A stretch of DNA of 64,000 bases from JABJOR01 sp965603075 (GTDB taxonomy: Bacteria; Pseudomonadota; Alphaproteobacteria; Rhodospirillales; Casp-alpha2), in the NCBI GenBank assembly GCA_965603075.1, contig CBFDBO010000001.1, forward strand, positions 303,463-367,462, in the 5' to 3' direction. The position numbers were made by a program, and so were the translations under genes. This document shows, one piece after another, positions 38,589 through 47,224 of this stretch. Position 1 is the first letter of the stretch. Every line of letters begins with the position of its first letter. The notes under the pieces are model-generated. The model was not told the origin of the DNA and made no database searches. It was given only the letters and a program-made list of their open reading frames with translations.

Positions 38589-39065
38589 GTGGCTACTATT
38601 AAATTTGTGTCTATTCCAAGCGATTACGTAAATGCAATTAAGAATGGGGCCTTGGACGCCCACGGCATGGAACCAGAGGTGCATGTTTCAGATGGTTCTG
38701 GCCTGCCCTGTCGTCACTGCCAAAAGGATATTGAAGAAAATAGCGAGTATCTGGTTTTGGCATATAAACCCTTTGATGCCGATCAACCCTACGCCGAAGT
38801 AGGGCCAATTTTTTTACACGCCACTTCGTGTTTGCGATATGAAGAAAGTGATAATACCCCAGCTATGTTTACGAAACGGCAAAGTTATTTATTAAAAGGC
38901 TACAATCACAATCATAAAATCGTTTATGGCACGGGTAAGATTATTAGCCCCAATGAGATTGCATCGTATGCAAAAGTGGTATTTAAAGACCCTAACGTAG
39001 CCTACGCGCATTTACGTTCCGCATTAAATAACTGCTACACTTGTCGTATTGAGCGGGCATTATGA
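38589..39065 (+). CDS. DUF1203 family protein
   Basis: A 158-residue soluble protein of unknown function. It matches the DUF1203 pattern: VSDGSGLPCRHCQ near 32-44, EYLVLAYKPF, YAEVGPIFLHATSCLRYE and a late HKIVYGTG. Conserved Cys and His (PCRHC, HATSC) suggest metal binding or a redox role, and two more Cys lie near the end (NNCYTCR). The GTG start has GGAG about 8 bases upstream. It stands alone, divergent from the RlmD-like gene. Confidence 0.85.
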   Translation: MATIKFVSIPSDYVNAIKNGALDAHGMEPEVHVSDGSGLPCRHCQKDIEENSEYLVLAYKPFDADQPYAEVGPIFLHATSCLRYEESDNTPAMFTKRQSYLLKGYNHNHKIVYGTGKIISPNEIASYAKVVFKDPNVAYAHLRSALNNCYTCRIERAL

Positions 39066-39072
39066 AACAATA

Positions 39073-39303
39073 TTAATATACATTCATAACCTTGCGCCAA
39101 GTTTCCAAACGGTCATCTTCATTTTTAATTTTCTTGATCGATTTTTTATGAAAACTGATATTTAATGCCAACGTTATCAAACCAATGAGCGTAATAAATA
39201 AGGCGAGAAAAGCAACATAGGGATCGCCATAGGGAAGGGGGCTGAAGATACTGGCCCAACCAAGCCATAATTTTTGGACGAAAATAATAAATGGTGCATA
39301 CAT
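39073..39303 (-). CDS. Small membrane protein, unknown
   Basis: A 76-residue protein with one clear transmembrane helix (about 28-50, starting YVAFLALFITLIGLITLAL), a hydrophobic Trp-rich N-terminus and a basic, charged C-terminal tail (KKSIKKIKNEDDR). AAAGGAAT lies 6 bases before the ATG, which supports real translation. I do not recognise the family. It is convergent with the DUF1203 gene, 7 bases apart. Confidence 0.6.
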   Translation of the reverse strand: MYAPFIIFVQKLWLGWASIFSPLPYGDPYVAFLALFITLIGLITLALNISFHKKSIKKIKNEDDRLETWRKVMNVY

Positions 39304-39495
39304 ATTTTTATTCCTTTCGGTGACCCCGCTACCATGGCATGGATCTCATAAATATTGAGATTTGCTTTAGGTGGGAAGCTTCGCGTCCTCATCGTTTCCA
39401 ATGGGTTGCCACTTCGGTTGAATTGGTTTGTTCTTAAAACTAAAATATCTATCTGATGTCTATTGTGAAGTTACGCCCTCTCCTTCTATCATGCA

Positions 39496-39509
39496 GTGAT
39501 AACTATCAC
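39496..39509. promoter_or_regulatory. CRP/FNR-like palindrome upstream of the FMN-binding protein gene
   Basis: GTGATAACTATCAC, a perfect palindrome centred 36 bases before the start codon at 39539. Extended by one base on each side it fits the CRP pattern TGTGA-N6-TCACA at 9 of 10 positions. No regulator is known here, so it is only a candidate site. Confidence 0.4.
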
Positions 39510-39538
39510 ATAATCTCAAGAAAGATTTACAGGATAAA

Positions 39539-40171
39539 ATGGCAAACATTGAAGAACAGCAATACACCATTCGCTCAATCAAACAGCTTGAAGGATTGTA
39601 TGAACAACCTGTCCCGACATCCTTAACAAAAGAGATAGACTATATTTCCGATCATTATCAAAGCTTCATAGAAAAAGCCCCATTTGTTGTTATCGCCTCT
39701 ATTGGGCCAGATGGTATGGATTGTTCTCCACGCGGGGACCCTCCAGGATTTGCACGGGTGATTGATCGTCATACGGTATTATTACCGGACCGGCGGGGAA
39801 ATAACCGTCTTGATACCCTGCGCAATATTGTGCAAGACCCACGGGTATCGTTGATATTTTTAATCCCGGGTGTAGGGGAAACCATTCGAATAAACGGTAC
39901 AGCGGAGATAACGACCGATCCCAATTTATGCGCATCTTTTGAAATGCAGGAGAAATTACCAAAAAGCATTATTAAGATTTCCGTTGAACGCATCTATTTC
40001 CAATGTCAAAAAGCGCTCGCTCGATCTAAACTATGGCACATAGACAGCCAAATTGATCGCTTGGAACTGCCCACTGCCGGGCAAATAAACAAAGCATTAT
40101 CGACAGAGGGTTTTGATGCGGAAGCCTACGACAATCAATACCCAGAACGGATGAAACGAACCATTTATTAA
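39539..40171 (+). CDS. Pyridoxamine 5'-phosphate oxidase-like FMN-binding protein
   Basis: Split-barrel flavoprotein of 210 residues, of the stand-alone type named after MSMEG_1061. The N-terminal strand FVVIASIGPDGMDCSPRGDPPGF (about 49-71), the phosphate loop LPDRRGNNRLDTLRNI (81-96) and the strand SLIFLIPGVGETIRINGTAEI (103-123) fit. Members are mostly flavin-dependent reductases or unknown; this is not the vitamin B6 enzyme PdxH. It precedes the nucleoside hydrolase gene by 55 bases on the same strand and may be co-expressed with the salvage cluster. Confidence 0.82.
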   Translation: MANIEEQQYTIRSIKQLEGLYEQPVPTSLTKEIDYISDHYQSFIEKAPFVVIASIGPDGMDCSPRGDPPGFARVIDRHTVLLPDRRGNNRLDTLRNIVQDPRVSLIFLIPGVGETIRINGTAEITTDPNLCASFEMQEKLPKSIIKISVERIYFQCQKALARSKLWHIDSQIDRLELPTAGQINKALSTEGFDAEAYDNQYPERMKRTIY

Positions 40172-40226
40172 ATTATGACCTGTCAATAAAACCTAACAAT
40201 CAAAGATACTGTTGAAAGCCTAAATA

Positions 40227-41180
40227 ATGACAAAACATAAAATTATTATTGATACGGACCCTGGTATTGATGATGCTATGGCCATTCATTTCGCCTTTAG
40301 TCATCCCAAGATAGACGTTATAGGCCTGACAACCATATTCGGTAATGTTCACACAACCATGGCGACGCGCAATGCTCTGGCTCTGGCTGAGATGGCGGCT
40401 TATGATACTCTGGTCGCCCATGGTGCAGACCGCCCCCTCGTACAACCGCAAAACCCTCCCTCGGATTTTGTTCATGGCGCAGAAGGATTTGGTGACGTTT
40501 TATTACCACCCCCTAGCGGAAGTCCCGATCCTAGATCAGCAGCCCAATTCATTTGCGACACCATTAACGACAACCCCGGTGAAATCACAATTTGCGCCAT
40601 TGGACCTTTAACCAATTTGGCACTGGCTTTACGGTTAGATCCAAGCATCGTGGAGCGCGTAAGTGCGGTCGTTATCATGGGGGGTGCGGTCGATGCTCCG
40701 GGTAATGTCAATCAATGGGCTGAAGCTAACATCTGGAATGATCCCCATGCCGCCGATGAAGTCTTTGCCGCCAATTGGCCGGTAACACTTATGGGACTTG
40801 ATGTCACCTCTCAAGTTCGTTGCCTGCCAACAGATTTTAAAAATATGGCAGAAACAGCACCAGTCTTGGGTGGTTTTTTAAACGAAGCCTCACATTTTTA
40901 TTTTAATTTCTACAAAGAGCGTCACAAAGTGGATTGTTGTTTTTTACATGATCCAGCTGCCATAATCGGTTTTTTATATCCTGAAAAATTCACCTGTGAA
41001 GCAATTCCATTGCGAGTTATTTGCGATGGTGAACGGGCTGGCGAGACTGAACGCTATCCACAGGGAAACCGCAGGCCCGTAAATGTTTGTTTGCAGGTTG
41101 AAATAGCGGATGTGCTCGAAATATTCCTTACGACGCTGAATTCTTCCGACAATGTTATGAATTCTCGTAAAAAGAGATAA
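40227..41180 (+). CDS. Inosine/uridine-preferring nucleoside hydrolase
   Basis: Hydrolyses ribonucleosides to ribose and free base; cytosolic, Ca-dependent. The 317 residues carry the signature IIIDTDPGIDDAMAI (6-20, Ca-binding Asp cluster), the ITICAIGPLTNLALAL segment, the VIMGGAVDAPGN loop, EANIWNDPHAADEVF and the C-terminal LHDPAAI with the late Ca-binding Asp. Lack of a signal peptide puts it in the cytosol, where it would act on nucleosides brought in by the ABC transporter encoded next. Base specificity is not evident. Confidence 0.93.
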   Translation: MTKHKIIIDTDPGIDDAMAIHFAFSHPKIDVIGLTTIFGNVHTTMATRNALALAEMAAYDTLVAHGADRPLVQPQNPPSDFVHGAEGFGDVLLPPPSGSPDPRSAAQFICDTINDNPGEITICAIGPLTNLALALRLDPSIVERVSAVVIMGGAVDAPGNVNQWAEANIWNDPHAADEVFAANWPVTLMGLDVTSQVRCLPTDFKNMAETAPVLGGFLNEASHFYFNFYKERHKVDCCFLHDPAAIIGFLYPEKFTCEAIPLRVICDGERAGETERYPQGNRRPVNVCLQVEIADVLEIFLTTLNSSDNVMNSRKKR

Positions 41181-41394
41181 AAATGACTGTGTTATTTAGA
41201 ATAGTTCAAATTATTTTCTAACGATCATTCATAAGTGTCGCTTGACGAGTAGTCGAACGCGGGTGATTATTTACATCAGGAAAAATATGATATCTATTTG
41301 ATATCTAAATAGGAGGCTAGGCCATACTCTCTAATCATTGGTCCAAATTTTAACATACCGGAACTAACCCGGTTCAACAGGAAGGATTAGGAAC

Positions 41395-42393
41395 GTGAAA
41401 TTCTTAAAAACTCTCGTAATTGCTCTTACGGTTACAATTGCAAGCTCAGTACAGGCTGCCGATTTTAAACCCGCTGTCATCTATGACATGGGTGGAAAAT
41501 TCGATAAATCCTTCAACGAAGGTATTTGGTCTGGCGTAAAACGCTTTACCAAAGAAACCGGCATTGAAGTAATGGAATTCGAAGTCACCAACGAAGCACA
41601 GCGCACTCAAGCATTTGAAAAAATGGTACAACGCGGCGCGACTATCGTACTTGGTGTAGGCTTCGGTCAGGCTGATGCCATCAACGATGTTGCTGGTAAA
41701 AACCCAGATACACAGTTTTCAATCATTGATGTATCTTGGTTAAACCAACCAAACCTTCGTCAGTACACCTTTAAAGAACACGAAGGCAGTTACTTGGTCG
41801 GTATTGCCGCTGCAATGAAAAGTAAAACGGGTAAAGTTGGCTTTGTCGGTGGCATGGATATTCCTCTCATTCGCAAATTTGCCTGTGGTTACGTTCTGGG
41901 TGCTAAATCCGTTGATATGAACGTTGAGGTTCTTCAAAACATGACGGGTACGACACCTGCTGCATGGAATGACCCTTCAAAAGGTGCTGAACTTGCTCAG
42001 AGCCAAATTGATCGTGGCGCAGATGTCATTTATCAAGCCGCTGGCGGTACAGGTGTCGGCGTTATTCGTGCAACAGTTGACGCGGGTAAATTTGCTATTG
42101 GCGTTGATTCTAATCAAAACTATATTGCGCCTGGTTCAATTCTAACGTCTATGCTCAAGCGTGTTGATGTGGCAGCATACAACACCTTCATGGATGCTTA
42201 TAACGGCAAATTCACAGCCGACATTCATTCTCTTGGACTTGCCGAAGGTGGTGTTGATTGGGCTGTTGACGAACACAACGCAGCCCTCGTAAGCGGTGCA
42301 ATCACAGCTGCTGTTGAAGCTGCAAAAGCAGAAATCCTTTCGGGCAAAGTGGTTGTTCACAACTACGAAACTGACTCATCCTGCCCAATGTAA
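41395..42393 (+). CDS. BMP-family nucleoside-binding protein of an ABC transporter
   Basis: Periplasmic substrate-binding protein of the basic membrane protein (PnrA/BmpA) type, which bind purine or pyrimidine nucleosides. Of 332 residues, 1-21 are a signal peptide (VQAADF) without a lipobox. Typical segments are YDMGGKFDKSFNEG (31-44), GVGFGQADAIND, GFVGGMDIPLIRKFACGY and QAAGGTGVGVI. GTG start with AGGAAGGA about 9 bases upstream. It heads a gene set with ATPase, two permeases and cytidine deaminase, which supports nucleoside uptake. Confidence 0.92.
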   Translation: MKFLKTLVIALTVTIASSVQAADFKPAVIYDMGGKFDKSFNEGIWSGVKRFTKETGIEVMEFEVTNEAQRTQAFEKMVQRGATIVLGVGFGQADAINDVAGKNPDTQFSIIDVSWLNQPNLRQYTFKEHEGSYLVGIAAAMKSKTGKVGFVGGMDIPLIRKFACGYVLGAKSVDMNVEVLQNMTGTTPAAWNDPSKGAELAQSQIDRGADVIYQAAGGTGVGVIRATVDAGKFAIGVDSNQNYIAPGSILTSMLKRVDVAAYNTFMDAYNGKFTADIHSLGLAEGGVDWAVDEHNAALVSGAITAAVEAAKAEILSGKVVVHNYETDSSCPM

Positions 42394-42443
42394 GTCTTAG
42401 GCTTATATTGATTAGGTAAAAAATATGATGTGTGGAATCTATT

Positions 42444-44018
42444 ATGAGTGATAGTTCTATGGCTGGCGGCGGAGAAAATCCGCCGCCAGCATCACCATCC
42501 GTTGAACTGCGCGGCATTAACAAAAGCTTTGGTGCGGTCCACGCCAATAAAGATATCGACCTGACAGTCAGCAAAGGATCAATCACCGGTATTATTGGTG
42601 AAAACGGGGCTGGGAAATCCACTCTGGTGAGCATTCTCTACGGATTTTATTCGTCCGATTCTGGTAAAATTTTGATTGATGGAAAAACCGTTAAACTGGA
42701 CAACACCGCAACCGCAATCCAACACGGCATTGGCATGGTTCATCAACATTTTATGTTGGTTTCGACCTTTACCGTCCTTGAAAATATTATGCTTGGTTCC
42801 GAAGGCAGTATGCTTCTCCAAAGTGGAGAAGAGGAAACCCGCCGCCAGCTCAAAAAATTGAGTGAGGCTTATGGCCTTGATATAGACCCGGATGCGCTGG
42901 TGGGTGATTTACCCGTCGGGCTGCAACAACGCGTTGAAATCTTAAAAGCGCTCCGACGGGGCGCCCGCATTCTGATCCTCGATGAACCCACCGGGGTTTT
43001 AACACCGCAAGAAGCTAATCGATTATTTGAAATACTCAGAACCTTAAGCAACGATGGCGTGACCATTTTGCTGATCACCCATAAACTTCGTGAGATTATG
43101 GCGGTGACGGATCACGTAGCGGTTATGCGCCACGGCGAAATGGTGGCCAGCCGTACCACGTCGCAATCCAGCAAAGAAGAACTCGCTCGATTGATGGTGG
43201 GACGTGATGTGTTGTTCTCAACCACTTTAGGAGAGAGCACCGTTGGGGACGTCATGTTCTCAGTGCAGAACATCAACAGTAAAGATGCTAAAGGGGCACA
43301 AAGCCTTAAAAATATTTCCTTTGAAATTAAAGCGGGTGAAATCTTGGGTATTGCCGGTGTTTCAGGAAACGGTCAATCGGAACTATTAGAAGTTTTATCA
43401 GGCATTACCCCTATACAAGAAGGCCGTATTAATTTTGCAGGAAATGAGATAACAGCCAAATCCCCTATAGATCCTTCAAAACTTCGTGAAATGGGCTTAG
43501 GGCATATCCCCGAAGATCGTCACGAACGCGGTTTAATCCTACAGTTTACAGCAGCTGAATGCGCTATACTTGGTTATCATAATACTGCCCTTGCGGGGCC
43601 GGGTTTTTTGTTAGATGAAGAAAGCATGCACAATAATTGCGTCGCCTCTATAGAGCAATATGATATACGCCCGGCTGATCCAAACCTTAAATCCGGTGGG
43701 TTTTCCGGTGGAAATCAACAAAAAATTGTTGTTGCCCGTGAATTAAATGCTGATCCAAAAGTTCTACTGGTTGGGCAGCCCACCCGTGGGGTTGATATTG
43801 GGGCCATTGAATTCATTCACCAGCAATTAATGGATATGCGCGACAAAGGGTGTGCTATTTTATTGATTTCTGTGGAACTAGATGAGATTTTAACTTTATC
43901 CGATAGGGTTTTGGTCATAAATAATGGTCAAATTGTCGGTGAAGCAAACCGTGAAGAAGCTGATCCAAATCGCATCGGCATGATGATGGCGGGCATTGAC
44001 CCTGGAGAAGCAGCATGA
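42444..44018 (+). CDS. ABC transporter ATPase, double-domain (nucleoside/sugar type)
   Basis: Energises the nucleoside importer. It is 524 residues from the ATG at 42444 (GGA 7 bases upstream); a GTG at 42432 would add four. There are two tandem nucleotide-binding domains. The first has Walker A GENGAGKST, signature VGLQQRVEIL and Walker B LILDEPTGVLTP. The second has a degenerate Walker A (GVSGNGQSE) and signature FSGGNQQK, the pattern of RbsA/NupO-like proteins in which one site is weak. It overlaps the first permease gene by 4 bases. Confidence 0.93.
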   Translation: MSDSSMAGGGENPPPASPSVELRGINKSFGAVHANKDIDLTVSKGSITGIIGENGAGKSTLVSILYGFYSSDSGKILIDGKTVKLDNTATAIQHGIGMVHQHFMLVSTFTVLENIMLGSEGSMLLQSGEEETRRQLKKLSEAYGLDIDPDALVGDLPVGLQQRVEILKALRRGARILILDEPTGVLTPQEANRLFEILRTLSNDGVTILLITHKLREIMAVTDHVAVMRHGEMVASRTTSQSSKEELARLMVGRDVLFSTTLGESTVGDVMFSVQNINSKDAKGAQSLKNISFEIKAGEILGIAGVSGNGQSELLEVLSGITPIQEGRINFAGNEITAKSPIDPSKLREMGLGHIPEDRHERGLILQFTAAECAILGYHNTALAGPGFLLDEESMHNNCVASIEQYDIRPADPNLKSGGFSGGNQQKIVVARELNADPKVLLVGQPTRGVDIGAIEFIHQQLMDMRDKGCAILLISVELDEILTLSDRVLVINNGQIVGEANREEADPNRIGMMMAGIDPGEAA

Positions 44019-45136
44019 GTAGTGCCCCCCCATTACCACGATGGGCCGATCTGGTATTGATCCCTATCATCAATTTAACCATGGCGTTATTGGTGACCGG
44101 TTTGGTGATTTTTCTCATTGGTGAGAACCCCATAAAAGCATTAACGGTTATGGTAAAGGGGGCTTTTGTTTATCCCGGCAGTCTGGGGTATACCCTATAT
44201 TATACAACGAACTTTATCTTTACCGGGCTTGCTGTGGCGGTTGCATTCCATGCCTCTCTTTTTAATATTGGCGGTGAAGGTCAAGCCTATGTCGGTGGCT
44301 TGGGTGCCGGGCTTGTAGCTTTGGCATTAGGTGGTGTCTTACCCGGCATCATTGTGATCCCACTGGCCATTCTTGGCGCGGCTTTATTTGGCGCGGGCTG
44401 GGCATTTATCCCGGCGTATTTGCAAGCCTATCGTGGCAGCCATGTTGTGATCACCACCATCATGTTCAACTTCATCGCCTCGGGCTTGATGGTTTATTTG
44501 TTGGTTAATGTCCTTATGCAAAAAGGGCAAATGTCGCCGCAAACATCCGAAATCGATGCGTCAGCTCAGCTATATTCCATGCAGGAATTATTTTCATTTT
44601 TTGGTATAAAAATAGCCCAATCACCATTGAATGCTTCCTTCCTTTTCGCCCTCATTTGCTGTGTCTTAGTTTGGTTGCTTATTTGGAAAACACGTTTTGG
44701 TTATACAATTCGAGCACTGGGTTTTAGCGATCCCGCCGCCGCTTACGCAGGCATCAATATCCCCAGGACCATTATCTATACTATGGCTATTTCTGGGGCC
44801 TTAGCCGGTTTCATGGCGGTGAATGAAATTCTGGGCGTGCACCACCGTGTCATACTGAACTTCACTGCTGGATACGGCTTTACAGGGATAGCTGTTGCCC
44901 TTATGGGACGTAATCATCCCATCGGTATTGTATTGGCCAGTTTATTATTCGGTGCAATTTACCAAGGTGGCACAGAACTCGACTTCGAATTTCAATCCAT
45001 TACCAGAGAGATGGTCTTGCTTATACAAGGTCTGTTGATTCTATTTTCCGGCGCTTTGGCCTATATGTTTAATCCACCTTTGGCCCGCTTAATCGCACGA
45101 TTAACAACAAAACCTGTTAAAGAGGTCATATCATGA
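44015..45136 (+). CDS. ABC transporter permease 1 (nucleoside type)
   Basis: Inner-membrane permease of the BPD_transp_2 family, 373 residues and about 9-10 helices, as in NupP/YufP. Characteristic are FNIGGEGQAYVGGLGAG (substrate-path region, about 80-96), HVVITTIMFNFIASGLM and GYTIRALGFSDPAAAYAGIN with the ATPase-coupling helix. The start overlaps the ATPase stop (ATGA) and its stop overlaps the next permease start, so the set is tightly coupled. Confidence 0.92.
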   Translation: MSSAPPLPRWADLVLIPIINLTMALLVTGLVIFLIGENPIKALTVMVKGAFVYPGSLGYTLYYTTNFIFTGLAVAVAFHASLFNIGGEGQAYVGGLGAGLVALALGGVLPGIIVIPLAILGAALFGAGWAFIPAYLQAYRGSHVVITTIMFNFIASGLMVYLLVNVLMQKGQMSPQTSEIDASAQLYSMQELFSFFGIKIAQSPLNASFLFALICCVLVWLLIWKTRFGYTIRALGFSDPAAAYAGINIPRTIIYTMAISGALAGFMAVNEILGVHHRVILNFTAGYGFTGIAVALMGRNHPIGIVLASLLFGAIYQGGTELDFEFQSITREMVLLIQGLLILFSGALAYMFNPPLARLIARLTTKPVKEVIS

Positions 45137-46107
45137 ACGACTTTTTATTACAGTTACTGTTAACATTTGACGCAACGATCCGCTTGGCAACACCGCTTAT
45201 TTTATGCGCCCTTGCTGGCATCTTTTCTGAGCGCTCCGGTATTATTGATATCTCTTTAGAAGGTAAATTATTAAGTGCTGCCTTTGCCGCTGCCGCAACG
45301 TCAACCTTGACGGGCTCTCCCATGATGGGATTGTTAGCGGCGGTTATGATTTCAATTTTAATGTCGTTAATCCACGGCTTTGCTTGTATCACCCACCGTG
45401 GCAACCAGATCATTAGCGGATTGGCGGTAAACATTCTTGCCTCGGGCATTACGGCAACGGTGGCGTTTGCTATTTTCCATCAAGGTGGGCAAACCCCCAT
45501 GTTGGCTGTAGCAGAAAGATTTTCCTCAATCCAGTTACCTTTTGTTGAAACTTTTAATAACATCCCTGTAATTGGCACAATCTATCGAGAGCTGATCAGC
45601 GGGCATAATATTTTGGTTTATTCCCTTATCTTCTTTATGCCTTTATCCACATGGGTGTTATTCAAGACACGTTTCGGCCTCCGTCTTCGGGCTGTGGGTG
45701 AAGTCCCCGAAGCTGTTGATACCGCTGGTATTTCTGTAACGTGGTTACGGTACCGTGCAATTATTGTGGCGGGGGCTTTGTGCGGTGTGGCAGGGGCGTA
45801 TTTATCAACGGCCCATGGTGCGGGCTTTGTTCGGGAAATGAGCGCTGGTAAAGGTTACATCGCTTTAGCCGCCATGATCTTTGGTAAATGGAAACCATGG
45901 GCTGCCATGTGGGCTTGTCTGTTGTTTGGCTTCCTTGAGGCTGCCTCTTCCCGTTTGCAAGGGGTCGATCTTCCTATCATTGGACAGGCCCCCGTAGACC
46001 TCATTTTGGTTCTACCTTACATAATGACGGTTATTTTATTGGCAGGATTTTTTGGCCGCGCCATACCGCCAAAGGCGATTGGTCAGCCTTACGTCAAAGA
46101 ACATTAG
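45133..46107 (+). CDS. ABC transporter permease 2 (nucleoside type)
   Basis: Partner permease, 324 residues with about 8-10 helices. It contains the SERSGIIDISLEGKLL motif (about 35-50) typical of NupQ/YufQ proteins, the coupling region FGLRLRAVGEVPEAVDTAGISV, and GKGYIALAAMIFGKWKPW near the end. It overlaps the first permease by 4 bases and is followed 27 bases later by cytidine deaminase. The pair forms a heterodimeric channel for nucleosides. Confidence 0.92.
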   Translation: MNDFLLQLLLTFDATIRLATPLILCALAGIFSERSGIIDISLEGKLLSAAFAAAATSTLTGSPMMGLLAAVMISILMSLIHGFACITHRGNQIISGLAVNILASGITATVAFAIFHQGGQTPMLAVAERFSSIQLPFVETFNNIPVIGTIYRELISGHNILVYSLIFFMPLSTWVLFKTRFGLRLRAVGEVPEAVDTAGISVTWLRYRAIIVAGALCGVAGAYLSTAHGAGFVREMSAGKGYIALAAMIFGKWKPWAAMWACLLFGFLEAASSRLQGVDLPIIGQAPVDLILVLPYIMTVILLAGFFGRAIPPKAIGQPYVKEH

Positions 46108-46134
46108 AAATATAATTTCATAAAGGTATTCTGT

Positions 46135-46545
46135 ATGAGCAACCCGGAACCTGATCAAGAACTTATCAGTGCCGCTTTAAGTGTGCAGGACAAAGCTTAT
46201 GCCCCCTACTCTAATTTCAATGTGGGTGCAGCCATTCGGGACGAACATGGAGTAATCCATGTTGCCGTCAATGTTGAGAACGCCGCTTACCCCCAAGGTC
46301 AATGCGCAGAAGCCAGCGCCATTGGCGTAATGATAGCAACCGGAGCAAGACGCATTCAATCCATTGCTGTCATTGGTGGTGATGACGACCTTCTGTGCAC
46401 CCCCTGTGGTGGATGTCGCCAACGCATCCGAGAATTCGCCCAAGGTGATACCCCTATTTTTGTTTGTGGGCCGCAAGGACATAAACAAACGTTTACCCTA
46501 GAAGAATTACTACCTGCCTCCTTCGGACCAGATAATCTAGGATAG
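46135..46545 (+). CDS. cdd: Cytidine deaminase
   Basis: Deaminates cytidine and deoxycytidine to uridine forms. The 136 residues are the short homotetrameric type. Zn is bound by Cys57 in QCAEASAI, with the catalytic Glu59, and by Cys91 and Cys94 in PCGGCRQ; substrate residues NVEN (47-50) are present. GGTATT-type spacing and position directly after the nucleoside permeases show it acts on imported nucleosides, making pyrimidine nucleosides a likely transported substrate. Confidence 0.96.
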   Translation: MSNPEPDQELISAALSVQDKAYAPYSNFNVGAAIRDEHGVIHVAVNVENAAYPQGQCAEASAIGVMIATGARRIQSIAVIGGDDDLLCTPCGGCRQRIREFAQGDTPIFVCGPQGHKQTFTLEELLPASFGPDNLG

Positions 46546-46558
46546 GATACCCGCCACG

Positions 46559-47224
46559 ATGTCATCCGTTATGCTGAAAGTTTGTTGTATCGCGACACTC
46601 ACAGAAGCACGCATGGCAATCTCAGCCGGGGCAACGGCCATTGGATTGGTTGGCCCTATGCCTAGCGGACCGGGGATTATCTCTGATTTAGAAATTCACC
46701 AAATTGCTCAATCCATAAAGAACGATGCATGGACAGTATTATTAACCAGTCGAACCAATGCCGTCGAAATTACAGATCATGTAAAATCAAATGGTGTTAA
46801 TACTGTTCAACTTGTTGACGATCCGCAACCAGGCACGTATCAATATTTACGTAAATCCTGCCCTACTCTACGCATTATTCAAGTCATCCATGTAGAGGAC
46901 GAAAGCGCTATTGAGAAATCAATAAACATTTCCCCCTTGGTCGATGTAATCTTATTAGATTCAGGGCGCCCGAGTGAAAAAACAAAAATACTCGGGGGCA
47001 CCGGACAAACACACAATTGGTCTATCAGCCGAAAAATTGTACAGGCCGTGAACAATCCGGTTTTTCTAGCAGGCGGCATAAATCCTAACAATGTGTGTGA
47101 TGCCATCAATCTAGTTCGCCCTGCTGGTATAGATTTGTGCACGGGAATTCGAGAACAAAACGCGTTATCAGCAAAAAAGCTATCACTATTAACTTCAAAT
47201 ATTGAGAGGGTTAATGGCTATTAA
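46559..47224 (+). CDS. TrpF-like (phosphoribosylanthranilate isomerase family) protein outside a trp context
   Basis: A 221-residue TIM-barrel protein of the TrpF family. It keeps the Cys of the KVC motif (Cys9, base in TrpF), an Asp at 134 in ILLDSG (acid), GGTGQTHNW (146-154) and the phosphate site LAGGINPNNVCDAI. It lacks the usual S-P-R-Y-V segment: MPSGPGIIS stands there, so the Arg that contacts the anthranilate side in TrpF appears lost. It is not near trpA/trpB but between cytidine deaminase and a methyltransferase. It may isomerise another ribosyl or phosphoribosyl compound; true TrpF activity is possible but doubtful. Confidence 0.75.
   Translation: MSSVMLKVCCIATLTEARMAISAGATAIGLVGPMPSGPGIISDLEIHQIAQSIKNDAWTVLLTSRTNAVEITDHVKSNGVNTVQLVDDPQPGTYQYLRKSCPTLRIIQVIHVEDESAIEKSINISPLVDVILLDSGRPSEKTKILGGTGQTHNWSISRKIVQAVNNPVFLAGGINPNNVCDAINLVRPAGIDLCTGIREQNALSAKKLSLLTSNIERVNGY

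Noticed and set aside
41181..41394. Riboswitch before the nucleoside-binding protein gene
   Set aside because: Only a small ACCGG/CCGGT hairpin and a CTATTT/AAATAG repeat were seen; no known riboswitch core.
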